A stretch of 64,000 nt of DNA from Chitinophaga chungangae (GTDB taxonomy: Bacteria; Bacteroidota; Bacteroidia; Chitinophagales; Chitinophagaceae): contig NZ_JAGHKP010000001.1 of NCBI RefSeq assembly GCF_017742215.1, positions 372,001 to 436,000 on the forward strand. The letters run 5' to 3'. Of this stretch, positions 42,677 through 51,031 are shown piece by piece. How positions within the stretch are numbered: position 1 is the first letter of the stretch; every line of letters begins with the position of its first letter. The notes under the pieces are model-generated. The model worked only from the letters and a program-made list of their open reading frames with translations, did no database searches and was not told where the DNA came from. Made by a program: the position numbers and the translations under genes.

Positions 42677-43327
42677 ATGAAATTCTTTATTGATACAGCA
42701 AACCTGGCGCAGATCCAGGAGGCGCACGACCTGGGCATTTTGGACGGCGTGACCACCAATCCTTCGCTCATGGCCAAGGAAGGGATCAAAGGCGAAGCTG
42801 CCATCATGAAACACTACGAAGCGATCTGCGAACTGGTGGAAGGAGACGTTAGCGCGGAAGTATTTTCCACCGACTTCAACAGCATTATCGAAGAAGGTAA
42901 AAAACTGGCTGCCATTCACCCGAACATCGTAGTGAAAGTGCCGATGATCAAAGACGGCGTAAAAGCCATCAAATGGTTCACCGAAAACGGTATCCGGACC
43001 AACTGCACCCTCGTATTTTCCGCCGGTCAGGCCATTTTGGCCGCCAAAGCCGGCGCCGCATATGTTTCTCCGTTCATCGGCCGTATCGACGACAGCAACT
43101 GGGACGGTGTTGAGCTGATCGCGCAGATCGCGCAGATCTACAGCATCCAGGGCTTCAAAACCGAGATCCTGGCAGCTTCCATCCGCAACGCCCTCCACAT
43201 TGTGAAGTGCGCTGAAAGCGGCGCTGATGTATGCACCTGCCCGCTGGATTCTATCCTCGGCCTGCTGAAACACCCGCTGACAGACATTGGCCTGGCGAAA
43301 TTCCTGGAAGACGCTAAAAAGATGTAA
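42677..43327 (+). CDS. fsa: Fructose-6-phosphate aldolase / small transaldolase
   Basis: This 216-residue protein is the short transaldolase form. It opens MKFFIDTANLAQIQEAHDLGILDGVTTNPSLMAKEG, has the Schiff-base lysine Lys87 in NIVVKVPM, NCTLVFSAGQA, and YVSPFIGRIDD, and ends in the DIGLAKFLEDAKKM helix. Members are either fructose-6-phosphate aldolases or transaldolases of the pentose phosphate pathway; the sequence does not settle which. It is monocistronic with a terminator at 43354-43385. Confidence 0.9.
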   Translation: MKFFIDTANLAQIQEAHDLGILDGVTTNPSLMAKEGIKGEAAIMKHYEAICELVEGDVSAEVFSTDFNSIIEEGKKLAAIHPNIVVKVPMIKDGVKAIKWFTENGIRTNCTLVFSAGQAILAAKAGAAYVSPFIGRIDDSNWDGVELIAQIAQIYSIQGFKTEILAASIRNALHIVKCAESGADVCTCPLDSILGLLKHPLTDIGLAKFLEDAKKM

Positions 43328-43353
43328 TCCGAAGACGATAATTTTTCATGTAT

Positions 43354-43385
43354 AAAAGGGCCGTTCTCACCAGGACGGCTCTTTT
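43354..43385 (+). terminator. Terminator of the aldolase gene
   Basis: An 11-bp stem (43354-43364 with 43375-43385, one G-T pair) followed by a T-rich tail. Confidence 0.85.
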
Positions 43386-43417
43386 TCTTTTTAAAACGCC
43401 TGGCTCCACCGGGTACA

Positions 43418-43658
43418 CATTTTCCAACACCCGTCCCTCCTTTCAACCTTCAACACTTTTCCTACCTGCCTCCCGGCAGGTACATGTTTCCGAACGCCCC
43501 TGCCTTCCTTTCAAACCTTCAACACTTTTCCCACCTGCCTCCCGGCAGGCACTTGTTTTCCAACATCCGTCTACCTTTCAAACCTTCAGCATTTTCCCAC
43601 CTGCCTCCCGGCAGGCACTTGTTTTTCCAACATCCACCTTCCTTTCAAAACCTTTCGC
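43418..43658. repeat. Tandem 66-69-bp repeats, each with a CCTGCC/GGCAGG hairpin
   Basis: Three full units and one partial unit follow each other (43418-43482, 43483-43551, 43552-43617, partial 43618-43658). Each full unit contains CCTTCA, a C/T-rich tract and the palindrome CCTGCC-tccc-GGCAGG (43465-43480, 43534-43549, 43600-43615). They fill most of the 516-bp gap between fsa and glpK. The rest of the gap (43659-43843) is AT-rich towards glpK and holds a weak promoter-like pair, TTTG 43724-43727 and TACTTTTA 43749-43756. Confidence 0.85.
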
Positions 43659-43843
43659 GCAGCCCCGCCACTAACCCCGCGCCAGGCCCGTTCTGCGGGC
43701 TTAACCAAATGTTGCCCGATCAATTTGCCCCTTCCCCGAAATTTTTTTTACTTTTAATTTATTACATGTATCTTACTACCTCGTAAAACAATGTACCACG
43801 TTAAACTATACTTAAATCACCTAAAATAGCCAGAACACTTTCG

Positions 43844-45343
43844 ATGGAAGCAAAATTCATTATGGCCCTCGACCAGGGAACCACCAGCTCCCGCGCTATT
43901 ATCTTTGACCGGGCGGGAAATATCGTAGCCGTAGCGCAGAAGGAATTTAACCAGATCTATCCCCAGCCAGGATGGGTGGAGCACGATCCGAACGAGATCT
44001 GGTCTACCCAGGCCGGCGTTGCCGCTGAAGTGATCGTAAAAGCCGGCACCACGGGCGACCAGATCGCCGCCATGGGCATTACCAACCAGCGGGAGACCAC
44101 CATCGTGTGGGATCGCGCCACCGGGAAACCGCTGTATAACGCTATCGTTTGGCAGGACCGCCGTACCGCGGCCTATTGCGACGAGCTCAAGGCGAGAGGT
44201 CTTGCCGAAGACATCCGTTCCAAAACCGGCCTGATCGTAGACGCATATTTTTCCGGCACCAAAGTGAAATGGATACTGGACAACGTGGAAGGCGCCCGCA
44301 AAAAGGCGGAGGCGGGTGAACTGGCCTTTGGGACCGTTGATTCCTGGCTGATCTGGAACTTCACCAAAGGCAAACTGCATGTTACCGACGTGAGCAACGC
44401 CTCACGCACCATGCTGTACAATATTCATAAACAGGAGTGGGACCAGAGCCTGCTGGACCTGATGGGCATTCCCGCTTCCATGCTGCCGGACGTACGGCCT
44501 TCCAGCGAAGTGTACGGGCATACGGAAGCCACGCTCACCCCCTTCGAAATACCGATCGCCGGTATCGCGGGAGACCAGCAGGCGGCGCTTTTCGGGCAAA
44601 TGTGCACCGAGCCGGGCATGGTGAAAAATACTTACGGCACCGGTTGTTTTATGATGCTGAACACCGGCGAAAAAGCCATCACTTCCACCCATAACCTGCT
44701 TACCACCATCGCATGGCGCATTGGCAACACTACGCATTATGCGCTGGAGGGCAGCATCTTTATCGGCGGCGCCGTAGTGCAATGGTTGCGCGACGGGCTG
44801 GGCATCATCCGCCATTCGGCAGACGTTGAGGCGCTGGCTGCCCAGGTGAAAGATACGGACGGCGTTTACCTCGTGCCCGCATTCGCCGGCCTGGGGGCGC
44901 CCCACTGGAACCAATACGCCCGCGGAACCATCGTGGGCATGACGCGCGGTACCAAAGACGCGCATATCGCCCGCGCCGCGCTGGACAGCATCGCTTACCA
45001 GACCATGGACGTGCTGAAAGCCATGGAGGCGGACGCCGGCCTGAATATCCAGGAACTGCGCGTAGACGGCGGCGCAACGGCCAACAACCTGCTGATGCAG
45101 TTCCAGGCTGACATCCTGGAATCGCAGGTGGTGCGCCCGAAAGTAACGGAAACCACCGCGCTGGGCGCGGCCTATCTCGCCGGTCTGGCCACAGGCTTCT
45201 GGGACAGCATCGACACCATCCGCCAGCAATGGCAGGAAGATGCAAGGTTCAAGCCTTCCATGGACGAAACCAAACGGAAATCCCTCACCAAAAACTGGGA
45301 ACGCGCCGTAAAAGCCGCGAAAGTTTGGGCAGACGAACAATAA
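43844..45343 (+). CDS. glpK: Glycerol kinase
   Basis: This 499-residue FGGY kinase phosphorylates glycerol to sn-glycerol-3-phosphate. It opens [19 protein letters not shown], carries [31 protein letters not shown] (glycerol-binding Arg-Glu and Asp), [54 protein letters not shown] and [17 protein letters not shown]. Length and motifs are those of typical GlpK. The aquaporin-type glpF follows after 26 nt, so the two form a glycerol-use operon. glpD is not in the window. Confidence 0.97.
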   Translation: MEAKFIMALDQGTTSSRAIIFDRAGNIVAVAQKEFNQIYPQPGWVEHDPNEIWSTQAGVAAEVIVKAGTTGDQIAAMGITNQRETTIVWDRATGKPLYNAIVWQDRRTAAYCDELKARGLAEDIRSKTGLIVDAYFSGTKVKWILDNVEGARKKAEAGELAFGTVDSWLIWNFTKGKLHVTDVSNASRTMLYNIHKQEWDQSLLDLMGIPASMLPDVRPSSEVYGHTEATLTPFEIPIAGIAGDQQAALFGQMCTEPGMVKNTYGTGCFMMLNTGEKAITSTHNLLTTIAWRIGNTTHYALEGSIFIGGAVVQWLRDGLGIIRHSADVEALAAQVKDTDGVYLVPAFAGLGAPHWNQYARGTIVGMTRGTKDAHIARAALDSIAYQTMDVLKAMEADAGLNIQELRVDGGATANNLLMQFQADILESQVVRPKVTETTALGAAYLAGLATGFWDSIDTIRQQWQEDARFKPSMDETKRKSLTKNWERAVKAAKVWADEQ

Positions 45344-45369
45344 TCCTTCACTGAAAATACAGACCAACT

Positions 45370-46086
45370 ATGTCAATTTTCCTGGCAGAACTTATCGGAA
45401 CCGCCCTGCTGATCATCCTTGGCGACGGGGTGGTGGCCAACTGCGTATTAAACAAAAGCAAAGGGCAGAACGGCGGCTGGATCGTTATTACCATGGGCTG
45501 GGCCATGGCCGTTTTTGTAGGCGTATTTGCCGTGGGAGCCTACAGCGGCGCCCATCTCAATTCCGCCGTAACGCTGGCGCTGGCCGTAGCGGGCTCCGTT
45601 CCCTGGGAACAGGTGCCGGTGTACATTGCCGCGCAGATGCTGGGCGCATTTATCGGCGCCTGCGTGGTATACGCCACTTACAAACAACATTTCGACGTTA
45701 CGGACGATGCGAACGGCAAACTGGCCGTTTTTTGCACCGCCCCGGCCATCCGCAGCACCATTCCTAACCTGGTGACGGAAATTGTGGGAACTTTTGTACT
45801 CATTTTCGGGGTCTTTTACATCACCAAAGGCGATGTGGGCCTCGGCGCGGTAGACGCGCTGCCGGTGGCTTTACTGGTGCTCGGCATCGGTTTGTCGCTC
45901 GGCGGGCCTACCGGTTACGCCATCAATCCCGCCCGCGATCTGGGGCCGCGCATCGCGCATGCCATCCTGCCGATCAAAGGCAAACGGGACAGCGACTGGG
46001 GTTATGCCTGGATTCCCATTGTGGGCCCGGCCATCGGCGCTTTGCTGGCGGCGGCGCTGCACCTCGTGCTCAAAATGCCGGCCTAA
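45370..46086 (+). CDS. glpF: Glycerol facilitator (aquaglyceroporin) with an altered first NPA motif
   Basis: This 238-residue protein of the MIP family has six membrane helices and two half-helices. The second asparagine box is canonical, Asn186-Pro-Ala-Arg189 in GYAINPARDLGPR, with the following Asp of glycerol channels. The first box reads Asn64-Ser65-Ala66 (SGAHLNSAVTLALA) instead of NPA. Ser for Pro is rare and would change the cap of half-helix B, though the Asn that faces the pore is kept. It is directly behind glpK (26 nt), which supports glycerol as substrate. Confidence 0.92.
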   Translation: MSIFLAELIGTALLIILGDGVVANCVLNKSKGQNGGWIVITMGWAMAVFVGVFAVGAYSGAHLNSAVTLALAVAGSVPWEQVPVYIAAQMLGAFIGACVVYATYKQHFDVTDDANGKLAVFCTAPAIRSTIPNLVTEIVGTFVLIFGVFYITKGDVGLGAVDALPVALLVLGIGLSLGGPTGYAINPARDLGPRIAHAILPIKGKRDSDWGYAWIPIVGPAIGALLAAALHLVLKMPA

Positions 46087-46144
46087 AACCGCGGTTTTAA
46101 AAACGAAAAATAACAGGGGAAGGGCGTGCCAATGGCGCGCCCTT
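46084..46144 (+). terminator. Palindrome at the glpF stop followed by the operon terminator
   Basis: TAAAACCGCGGTTTTA (46084-46099), a perfect palindrome, includes the glpF stop codon. An 11-bp stem (46120-46130 with 46134-46144, one G-T pair, loop AAT) with a T-run forms the terminator. Confidence 0.8.
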
Positions 46145-46199
46145 TTTATATTTAACACAGCTTTATTTTCAAATCTTTCATTTTATACTGAAAGTTTTG

Positions 46200-46207
46200 T
46201 AATTTTG
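46200..46207 (+). promoter_or_regulatory. -7 box of the NDH-2 gene
   Basis: TAATTTTG, a perfect TAnnTTTG, about 58 nt before the ATG; TTTC lies about 20 bp upstream of it. Confidence 0.6.
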
Positions 46208-46269
46208 GGAAACAATTCCGATGGTATGGCATTTGAGACTGATGTTGTACTATCCAAAACATACAAATC

Positions 46270-47601
46270 ATGATACAACCGAACATTCCGGACTCAGACC
46301 TTCCCCGGGTCGTAATCGTTGGCGGCGGATTTGCGGGCATCAACCTGGCCAAAGCCCTGAAAAGGGCCCCTGTGCAGGTAGTGCTGCTGGACAGGAACAA
46401 CTATCATCTTTTTCAGCCCCTTTTATACCAGGTAGCCACGGCCGGCCTGGAACCCGATAGCATCGCATTCCCTCTCAGGGGCATCTTCAAACGCCAGAAA
46501 AACTTCATTTTTCGGATGGCGGAAGTAAAAAACATCAACCGTGAGCAGAGTACGCTGGAAACCAATATCGGCGACATCCGGTACAATTACCTCGTGCTCG
46601 CTACCGGCAGCAATACCAACTTTTTCGGCAATAAACTGATAGAAGAACACGCCATCGGCATGAAATCGCTGATAGAGGCCGTACAGATCAGGAACTACGT
46701 GCTGAAACAATTCGAGGAATCGCTGCTGTTGAAAGAGGAAGCGGAGATCCGCCCGAAACTGAATTTCGTGATGGTAGGCGGTGGCCCTACCGGCGTAGAG
46801 CTGGCCGGGGCGTTCGCCGAACTGCGCAAATACATTCTTCCGAAAGATTACCCGGAACTGCCGCTTCACCTGATGGACATTTACCTCATCGAGGCAGGGC
46901 CGCGCGTGCTGGCCGGCATGGCCGAAGAAACCAGCCGAAAAACCCTGGCAAGCCTCGAACATATCGGCGTAAAAGTGCTCACGAACACCGCGGTGAAAGA
47001 TTACGACGGTAAAAACCTGCTGCTCAGCAACGGCCATGTGATCGAAACGCAGTCGCTGTTATGGTCCGCCGGCGTAAAAGGCATGGCCCTCGCCGGTTTG
47101 CCCGAAGATGCCCTGCTGCCCAACGGCCGCGTGAATGTCAACGATGTGAACCTCGTTAACGGCACCGGCAATATTTTTGCAGTGGGAGACATCGCGCAGA
47201 TGCTGAACGACAAACGTTTTCCCAAAGGTTACCCCATGGTGGCGCAGGTAGCGATGCAGCAAGGCAAACAGCTTGGTAAAAACCTGCAGTCTTCCCTGAA
47301 AGGCGGCGGCATGAAACCTTTCAAATACACCGACCTCGGCAGCATGGCAACCATCGGCCGCAACAGGGCCGTGGCCGAATTTGCAGGCATCCGCCTCAGC
47401 GGCTATATCGCCTGGGTGGCGTGGATGATCGTACACCTGCTAAACCTGCTGGGCTTCCGCAACAAACTGGTCGTGCTGATCAACTGGAGTTACCGTTACC
47501 TTACGTACGACCGCGGTACGCGCATCATCATCAAACGCGGCGCGGCCAACATCGTGAAGCTGCGGCAAAGCGTTTACCAGGCCGATCCTTTGACCCCCTG
47601 A
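46270..47601 (+). CDS. Type II NADH dehydrogenase (NDH-2)
   Basis: This 443-residue flavoprotein has two dinucleotide folds: GGGFAG (18-23, FAD) and GGGPTG (170-175, NADH). Other family marks are NNYHLFQPLLYQVATAGLEPDSIAFPLR, YLVLATGSNTNFFG, LWSAGVKG and NIFAVGDIAQM (FAD). The C-terminal amphipathic part (about 375-443) suits binding to the inner membrane. NDH-2 passes electrons from NADH to quinone without pumping protons. It is transcribed alone and ends at a bidirectional terminator. Confidence 0.92.
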   Translation: MIQPNIPDSDLPRVVIVGGGFAGINLAKALKRAPVQVVLLDRNNYHLFQPLLYQVATAGLEPDSIAFPLRGIFKRQKNFIFRMAEVKNINREQSTLETNIGDIRYNYLVLATGSNTNFFGNKLIEEHAIGMKSLIEAVQIRNYVLKQFEESLLLKEEAEIRPKLNFVMVGGGPTGVELAGAFAELRKYILPKDYPELPLHLMDIYLIEAGPRVLAGMAEETSRKTLASLEHIGVKVLTNTAVKDYDGKNLLLSNGHVIETQSLLWSAGVKGMALAGLPEDALLPNGRVNVNDVNLVNGTGNIFAVGDIAQMLNDKRFPKGYPMVAQVAMQQGKQLGKNLQSSLKGGGMKPFKYTDLGSMATIGRNRAVAEFAGIRLSGYIAWVAWMIVHLLNLLGFRNKLVVLINWSYRYLTYDRGTRIIIKRGAANIVKLRQSVYQADPLTP

Positions 47602-47610
47602 TGAAACTAA

Positions 47611-47645
47611 AAAAGGCGCTGCATGAACTTCAAGCAGCGCCTTTT
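47611..47645. terminator. Bidirectional terminator
   Basis: A perfect 12-bp stem (47611-47622 with 47634-47645), loop 11 nt, with A- and T-runs at the ends, between convergent genes. Confidence 0.9.
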
Positions 47646-47663
47646 AAATATTTTGTTTTTTGT

Positions 47664-48950
47664 TTACCGCATCCGGTTGATCAGCGAGTTTAGCCGCAAT
47701 TGCCCCACCAGCTCGTCGTGGCGGCCGCCAAGCGCTTTGTAGTATACCAGCACGGTGTACGCGTTTTCCGTTTCCCACCAGTTTCCTTCCGTATATTCCG
47801 TACTGAACCGGTTGTTATTTTTATCGATCAGCCCGTACACGTAATTATAATACCCCTGCTTCAGGAACAACGCGCCTTCATAGGCCTGTTTGGCGCCGTT
47901 CCAGGTCATTTTGTTGAAGTCGTTGCACTCGTAGTCCGTCATCTGCCCGAAGATGTACATATCGTAACCGGCGTAGGGCTCTTTTACGGGGAAGGTGAAA
48001 TCCACCCGTGCGTAATCCCCTTCGAAATTCGGGTCGTAATCCTCTATAGTGGCGGGATAGAACAGGCCGTTAATATCTTTCAGGTATTGATACACCATGT
48101 TGTCTCTCGGGAAATCCGGCATAACGTGCACATCGGTGCCGTTGCGTTTGTAGTCGGTTTTGGCCACCCTTTCCGTTTGCAGGCGGAAGCTGCGGAGGTC
48201 TACCCACCGCCATTCGCGCATGGCCGGGAAGATGCAGTCCTGCTCGGCGTTATATTCGATCACATCGCCTTTGATGAACATCGGTTTGATGTTGGTAATG
48301 GCATTGTCCCAGCGGAAGTTCTGCATGATCACTATTTTCAGCTGGTCGAAGGGGTTCTGGATGTTCAGGCCTTTGGTGTTCACCTGTACGTTCAGTTTCT
48401 GGCTGTTCCTGAAAAGTTTGGGATTGGTGGGCTGCGAGATCCAGCCGGTAACGCCGGACCGGTTATTGATCACCATCAGCCTGCGGGTGAAGGCGAGATG
48501 CGTGGTATCTCCGTCCAGGTAAACTTTCAGGAGATAATTGCCGGCCCTGGTAGGCTGGCAGGTTTGATTGGGAATGCTCACTTTGTAGTGCACATATTTT
48601 TGCAGCGCGATGCTGGAGAAGCGGTAATCCCTGATCTGGTTCTCCGAAAAGCCGCGCAGGTATTCGATGGTGTTGAGCTGGGCGGGCGTCCAGTCCGCAT
48701 TGCAAAGCACGAGCGTGTAATAGTACGTTTTCACTTCGTTCATCAGGTCGTCGAAATGCAGCTCGAGCGTTTCGCCGCTGTTGAGCTGGATGATAGGGAG
48801 CCCGAGATAGTCTCCGGGCGGGGTGAACTTGACCGTTTTAATGTTCTGGTGATAAATATGATCCGCGGTGATCCTGTTTTCCTGGGCCTTTGCGTTTCCA
48901 TGAATGAATATCGCGGTAACGGCGAAGCATATAAGTGCAACTGTCCTCAT
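47664..48950 (-). CDS. DUF5103 protein, type IX secretion system plug protein
   Basis: This 428-residue protein has a signal peptide (1-22, GNAKAQ) and matches the DUF5103 family: an N-terminal Ig-like part (HQNIKTVKFTPPGDYLGLPIIQLNSGETLELHFDDL), YYYTLVLCNADWTPAQLNTIEYLRGFSENQIRDYRFS, the central SPRNSQKLNVQVNT-like strand set and a C-terminal beta domain (FGQMTDYECNDFNKMTWN, EGALFLKQGYYNYVYGL). In Flavobacterium a protein of this family plugs the periplasmic side of the SprA translocon in the T9SS. No other T9SS gene lies nearby. It is divergent from the permease gene. Confidence 0.85.
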   Translation of the reverse strand: MRTVALICFAVTAIFIHGNAKAQENRITADHIYHQNIKTVKFTPPGDYLGLPIIQLNSGETLELHFDDLMNEVKTYYYTLVLCNADWTPAQLNTIEYLRGFSENQIRDYRFSSIALQKYVHYKVSIPNQTCQPTRAGNYLLKVYLDGDTTHLAFTRRLMVINNRSGVTGWISQPTNPKLFRNSQKLNVQVNTKGLNIQNPFDQLKIVIMQNFRWDNAITNIKPMFIKGDVIEYNAEQDCIFPAMREWRWVDLRSFRLQTERVAKTDYKRNGTDVHVMPDFPRDNMVYQYLKDINGLFYPATIEDYDPNFEGDYARVDFTFPVKEPYAGYDMYIFGQMTDYECNDFNKMTWNGAKQAYEGALFLKQGYYNYVYGLIDKNNNRFSTEYTEGNWWETENAYTVLVYYKALGGRHDELVGQLRLNSLINRMR

Positions 48951-48992
48951 AACTGTAATTTACAATGAATTTCTAAATTGTTAAATTGCATC

Positions 48993-50213
48993 ATGCGCGT
49001 ATCCATGTTTATTGCCGGAAGGATTGCCTTTAACCGGTTCTCTTCCTTCACCAAATTCATCATCAACATCGCCCTGGCCGCTACCGCTTTCAGCGTGGCG
49101 ATCATGATCGTGGCTACCGCAATGATCAATGGTTTCCAGCAGGTCATTTCCGAGAAAATCTTCAGTTTCTGGGGGCATATGCACGTAACCCAGTACCAGA
49201 TGAACCTCGGCGCTTTGGCCGAACAAACCCCTTTCCCGGAGGAGCCGGCCTTCCGCAAACAAATGCTGGCCCTGCCGATGGTGACCGCCGTGAACGAGTT
49301 CGCTACTAAATCGGTGATCGTCAAAAAAGGAAGGGAAACGGAAGGCATGATCTTCAAAGGCGTGGGCGCGGGCACCAAAATGGAATTTCTCCAGGAAGGC
49401 CGCCCGATAAGGTTTACAGACAGCGGGTACGCCTCCGAAGTGATCGTTTCCGCCACCACTGCGGCCCTGCTGCAGCTGAAGCTGAACGACGCGGTGATCG
49501 TGTATTTCATGCGGGGCGACGGGGAGGCGCCGCGCGCGCGCAAGCTCAGCATCTGCGGCATTTATAAAACGGGCATCGAGGAATACGATAAGACCTATAT
49601 CGTGGGCGACATCAACCTCATCCGGCGGCTCAACGACTGGGAGCCGGACCAGATCGGCGGGTACGAAGTGTTCCTGACCGATTACCGCAGGATAGACAGC
49701 GCCCGCAGCCAGATCGGGGAGCTGCTGCCCAGCGAGCTGGCCATCCGCAGCATGCAGGAAGTATACCCCAACATCTTCGACTGGCTGGGACTGCAGAATA
49801 AGAACGAGATCATCATCCTCGTCATTATGGTGATCGTGGCGGTGATCAACATGATCACGGCCATCCTGATCCTGATCCTGGAGCGCACGAACATGGTGGG
49901 CATCCTGAAAGCGCTGGGCATGCGCAACGGAGCCATACAAAGCATTTTCATTTACCAGGCGGCTTACATCACGCTCGCGGGCATCGTGATCGGCAACGTG
50001 CTGGGCATCGGGCTGGCCCTGCTGCAGCAGCACACGGGTTTCCTGAAACTCCCGGAAGAATCGTACTACATGTCCGTTGCCCCGATCGCGATACAATGGT
50101 GGAAAGTGGCGCTTATAAACGGCGGAACCCTGCTGATATGCGTGCTGGTACTGATCATCCCGAGCCTGCTGATCCGGCGGATACTGCCGGTAAAAGCGAT
50201 CCAGTTCAAATAA
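48993..50213 (+). CDS. ABC-type permease of the FtsX/LolE/MacB group
   Basis: This 406-residue membrane protein has an N-terminal TM helix (FIINIALAATAFSVAIMIVATAMINGFQQVI), a large periplasmic domain (about 45-265) and three C-terminal TM segments (around 275-305, 325-360 and 375-398), the topology of LolC/LolE. It probably partners with an ATPase encoded elsewhere and extracts lipoproteins or other envelope substrates. The track start at TTG 48978 is replaced by ATG 48993. The last 8 bp overlap the convergent TrmH-type gene. Confidence 0.85.
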   Translation: MRVSMFIAGRIAFNRFSSFTKFIINIALAATAFSVAIMIVATAMINGFQQVISEKIFSFWGHMHVTQYQMNLGALAEQTPFPEEPAFRKQMLALPMVTAVNEFATKSVIVKKGRETEGMIFKGVGAGTKMEFLQEGRPIRFTDSGYASEVIVSATTAALLQLKLNDAVIVYFMRGDGEAPRARKLSICGIYKTGIEEYDKTYIVGDINLIRRLNDWEPDQIGGYEVFLTDYRRIDSARSQIGELLPSELAIRSMQEVYPNIFDWLGLQNKNEIIILVIMVIVAVINMITAILILILERTNMVGILKALGMRNGAIQSIFIYQAAYITLAGIVIGNVLGIGLALLQQHTGFLKLPEESYYMSVAPIAIQWWKVALINGGTLLICVLVLIIPSLLIRRILPVKAIQFK

Positions 50214-50946
50214 GAAGGCGGCCGCAGATAATACCGGCGGCTACCGCGGCGTTCAAAGATTCAGCCTGGCCGTTGCGGGGAATGGTGATGTGATGACTGC
50301 TGCGCCGGAGCACTTCTTCGCTGAGGCCGCGGGATTCGTTGCCGATAAGAATAATGCCTTCGCGGATGGTTTTGGTATGGATGATATTGTCGCCATGAAG
50401 GGTGGCGGCATAGGAGGGAATTTTTGGATACTTATCGAGCAGTTCGGCGATGCCGTGCACGATCACGGGTACACGCATGATGCTGCCCATGGTGGCCTGG
50501 ATGGTTTTGGCGTTGAACGCGTCCGCACTGTCTGGCGAGCACACGATCTGACGGATGCCAAACCAGTCGGCTATACGAATAATAGTGCCCATGTTCCCGG
50601 GGTCCTGTATGGTTTCGAGGGCGAGGGTAATGTTGCCTTCGGGCTGAAGGGCGGGGGCTTTGGGGATGTTGACGAGCGCAAGCGCGCGGTTGGGGGTGGA
50701 AAGGGAAGAAAGCTGTTTGAGCACAGCCGGCTCCACTTCCTGAATGTCAATATCGACGGCGCTTTCAGCCAGTTCCCGGTGGTCCAGCAGCCAGTCGCGC
50801 GTGGCATACACGGCTTTTACGTCCGGGCGGTCCTGGAGCAGTTCCTGCACGATCTTATCTCCCTCAGCCACAAACTGGCCAAATTTTTGACGGTATTTTT
50901 TGTGCTGTAATGAGACAATATATTTAATTTGCGCCTTTGATAACAT
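50206..50946 (-). CDS. TrmH/SpoU-family RNA 2'-O-methyltransferase
   Basis: This 246-residue protein has an N-terminal substrate-binding domain (MLSKAQIKYIVSLQHKKYRQKFGQFVAEGDKIVQELL) and a C-terminal SPOUT knot with the three motifs: ETIQDPGNMGTIIRIADWFG, EGIILIGNESRGLS and ITIPRNGQAESLNAAVAAGII. It methylates ribose in tRNA or 23S rRNA; the target is not known. ATG 50946 was chosen over 50985 because the -7 box (50952-50959) sits 5 nt upstream of it, suggesting a leaderless mRNA. Its 3' end overlaps the permease gene by 8 bp. Confidence 0.9.
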   Translation of the reverse strand: MLSKAQIKYIVSLQHKKYRQKFGQFVAEGDKIVQELLQDRPDVKAVYATRDWLLDHRELAESAVDIDIQEVEPAVLKQLSSLSTPNRALALVNIPKAPALQPEGNITLALETIQDPGNMGTIIRIADWFGIRQIVCSPDSADAFNAKTIQATMGSIMRVPVIVHGIAELLDKYPKIPSYAATLHGDNIIHTKTIREGIILIGNESRGLSEEVLRRSSHHITIPRNGQAESLNAAVAAGIICGRLLI

Positions 50947-50951
50947 GGGGT

Positions 50952-50982
50952 CAAACCTACAAGAAATCCGGCATTCAGCCAA
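50952..50982 (-). promoter_or_regulatory. Promoter of the TrmH-type gene
   Basis: On the minus strand: TTG (50980-50982), a 20-bp spacer and a perfect TAGGTTTG (50952-50959), 5 nt before the ATG. Confidence 0.75.
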
Positions 50983-51031
50983 CAACCCCGTACTCCGGGC
51001 CTTATCAGATACCCGTTAATTCAATGCACCA

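Noticed and set aside
43418..43658. CRISPR array
   Set aside because: The units are near-identical throughout, without unique spacers, and no cas genes are present.
43348..43674. Open frame across the tandem repeats
   Set aside because: The repeat steps are multiples of three, so the frame stays open by chance. There is no promoter, and it starts inside the aldolase terminator.
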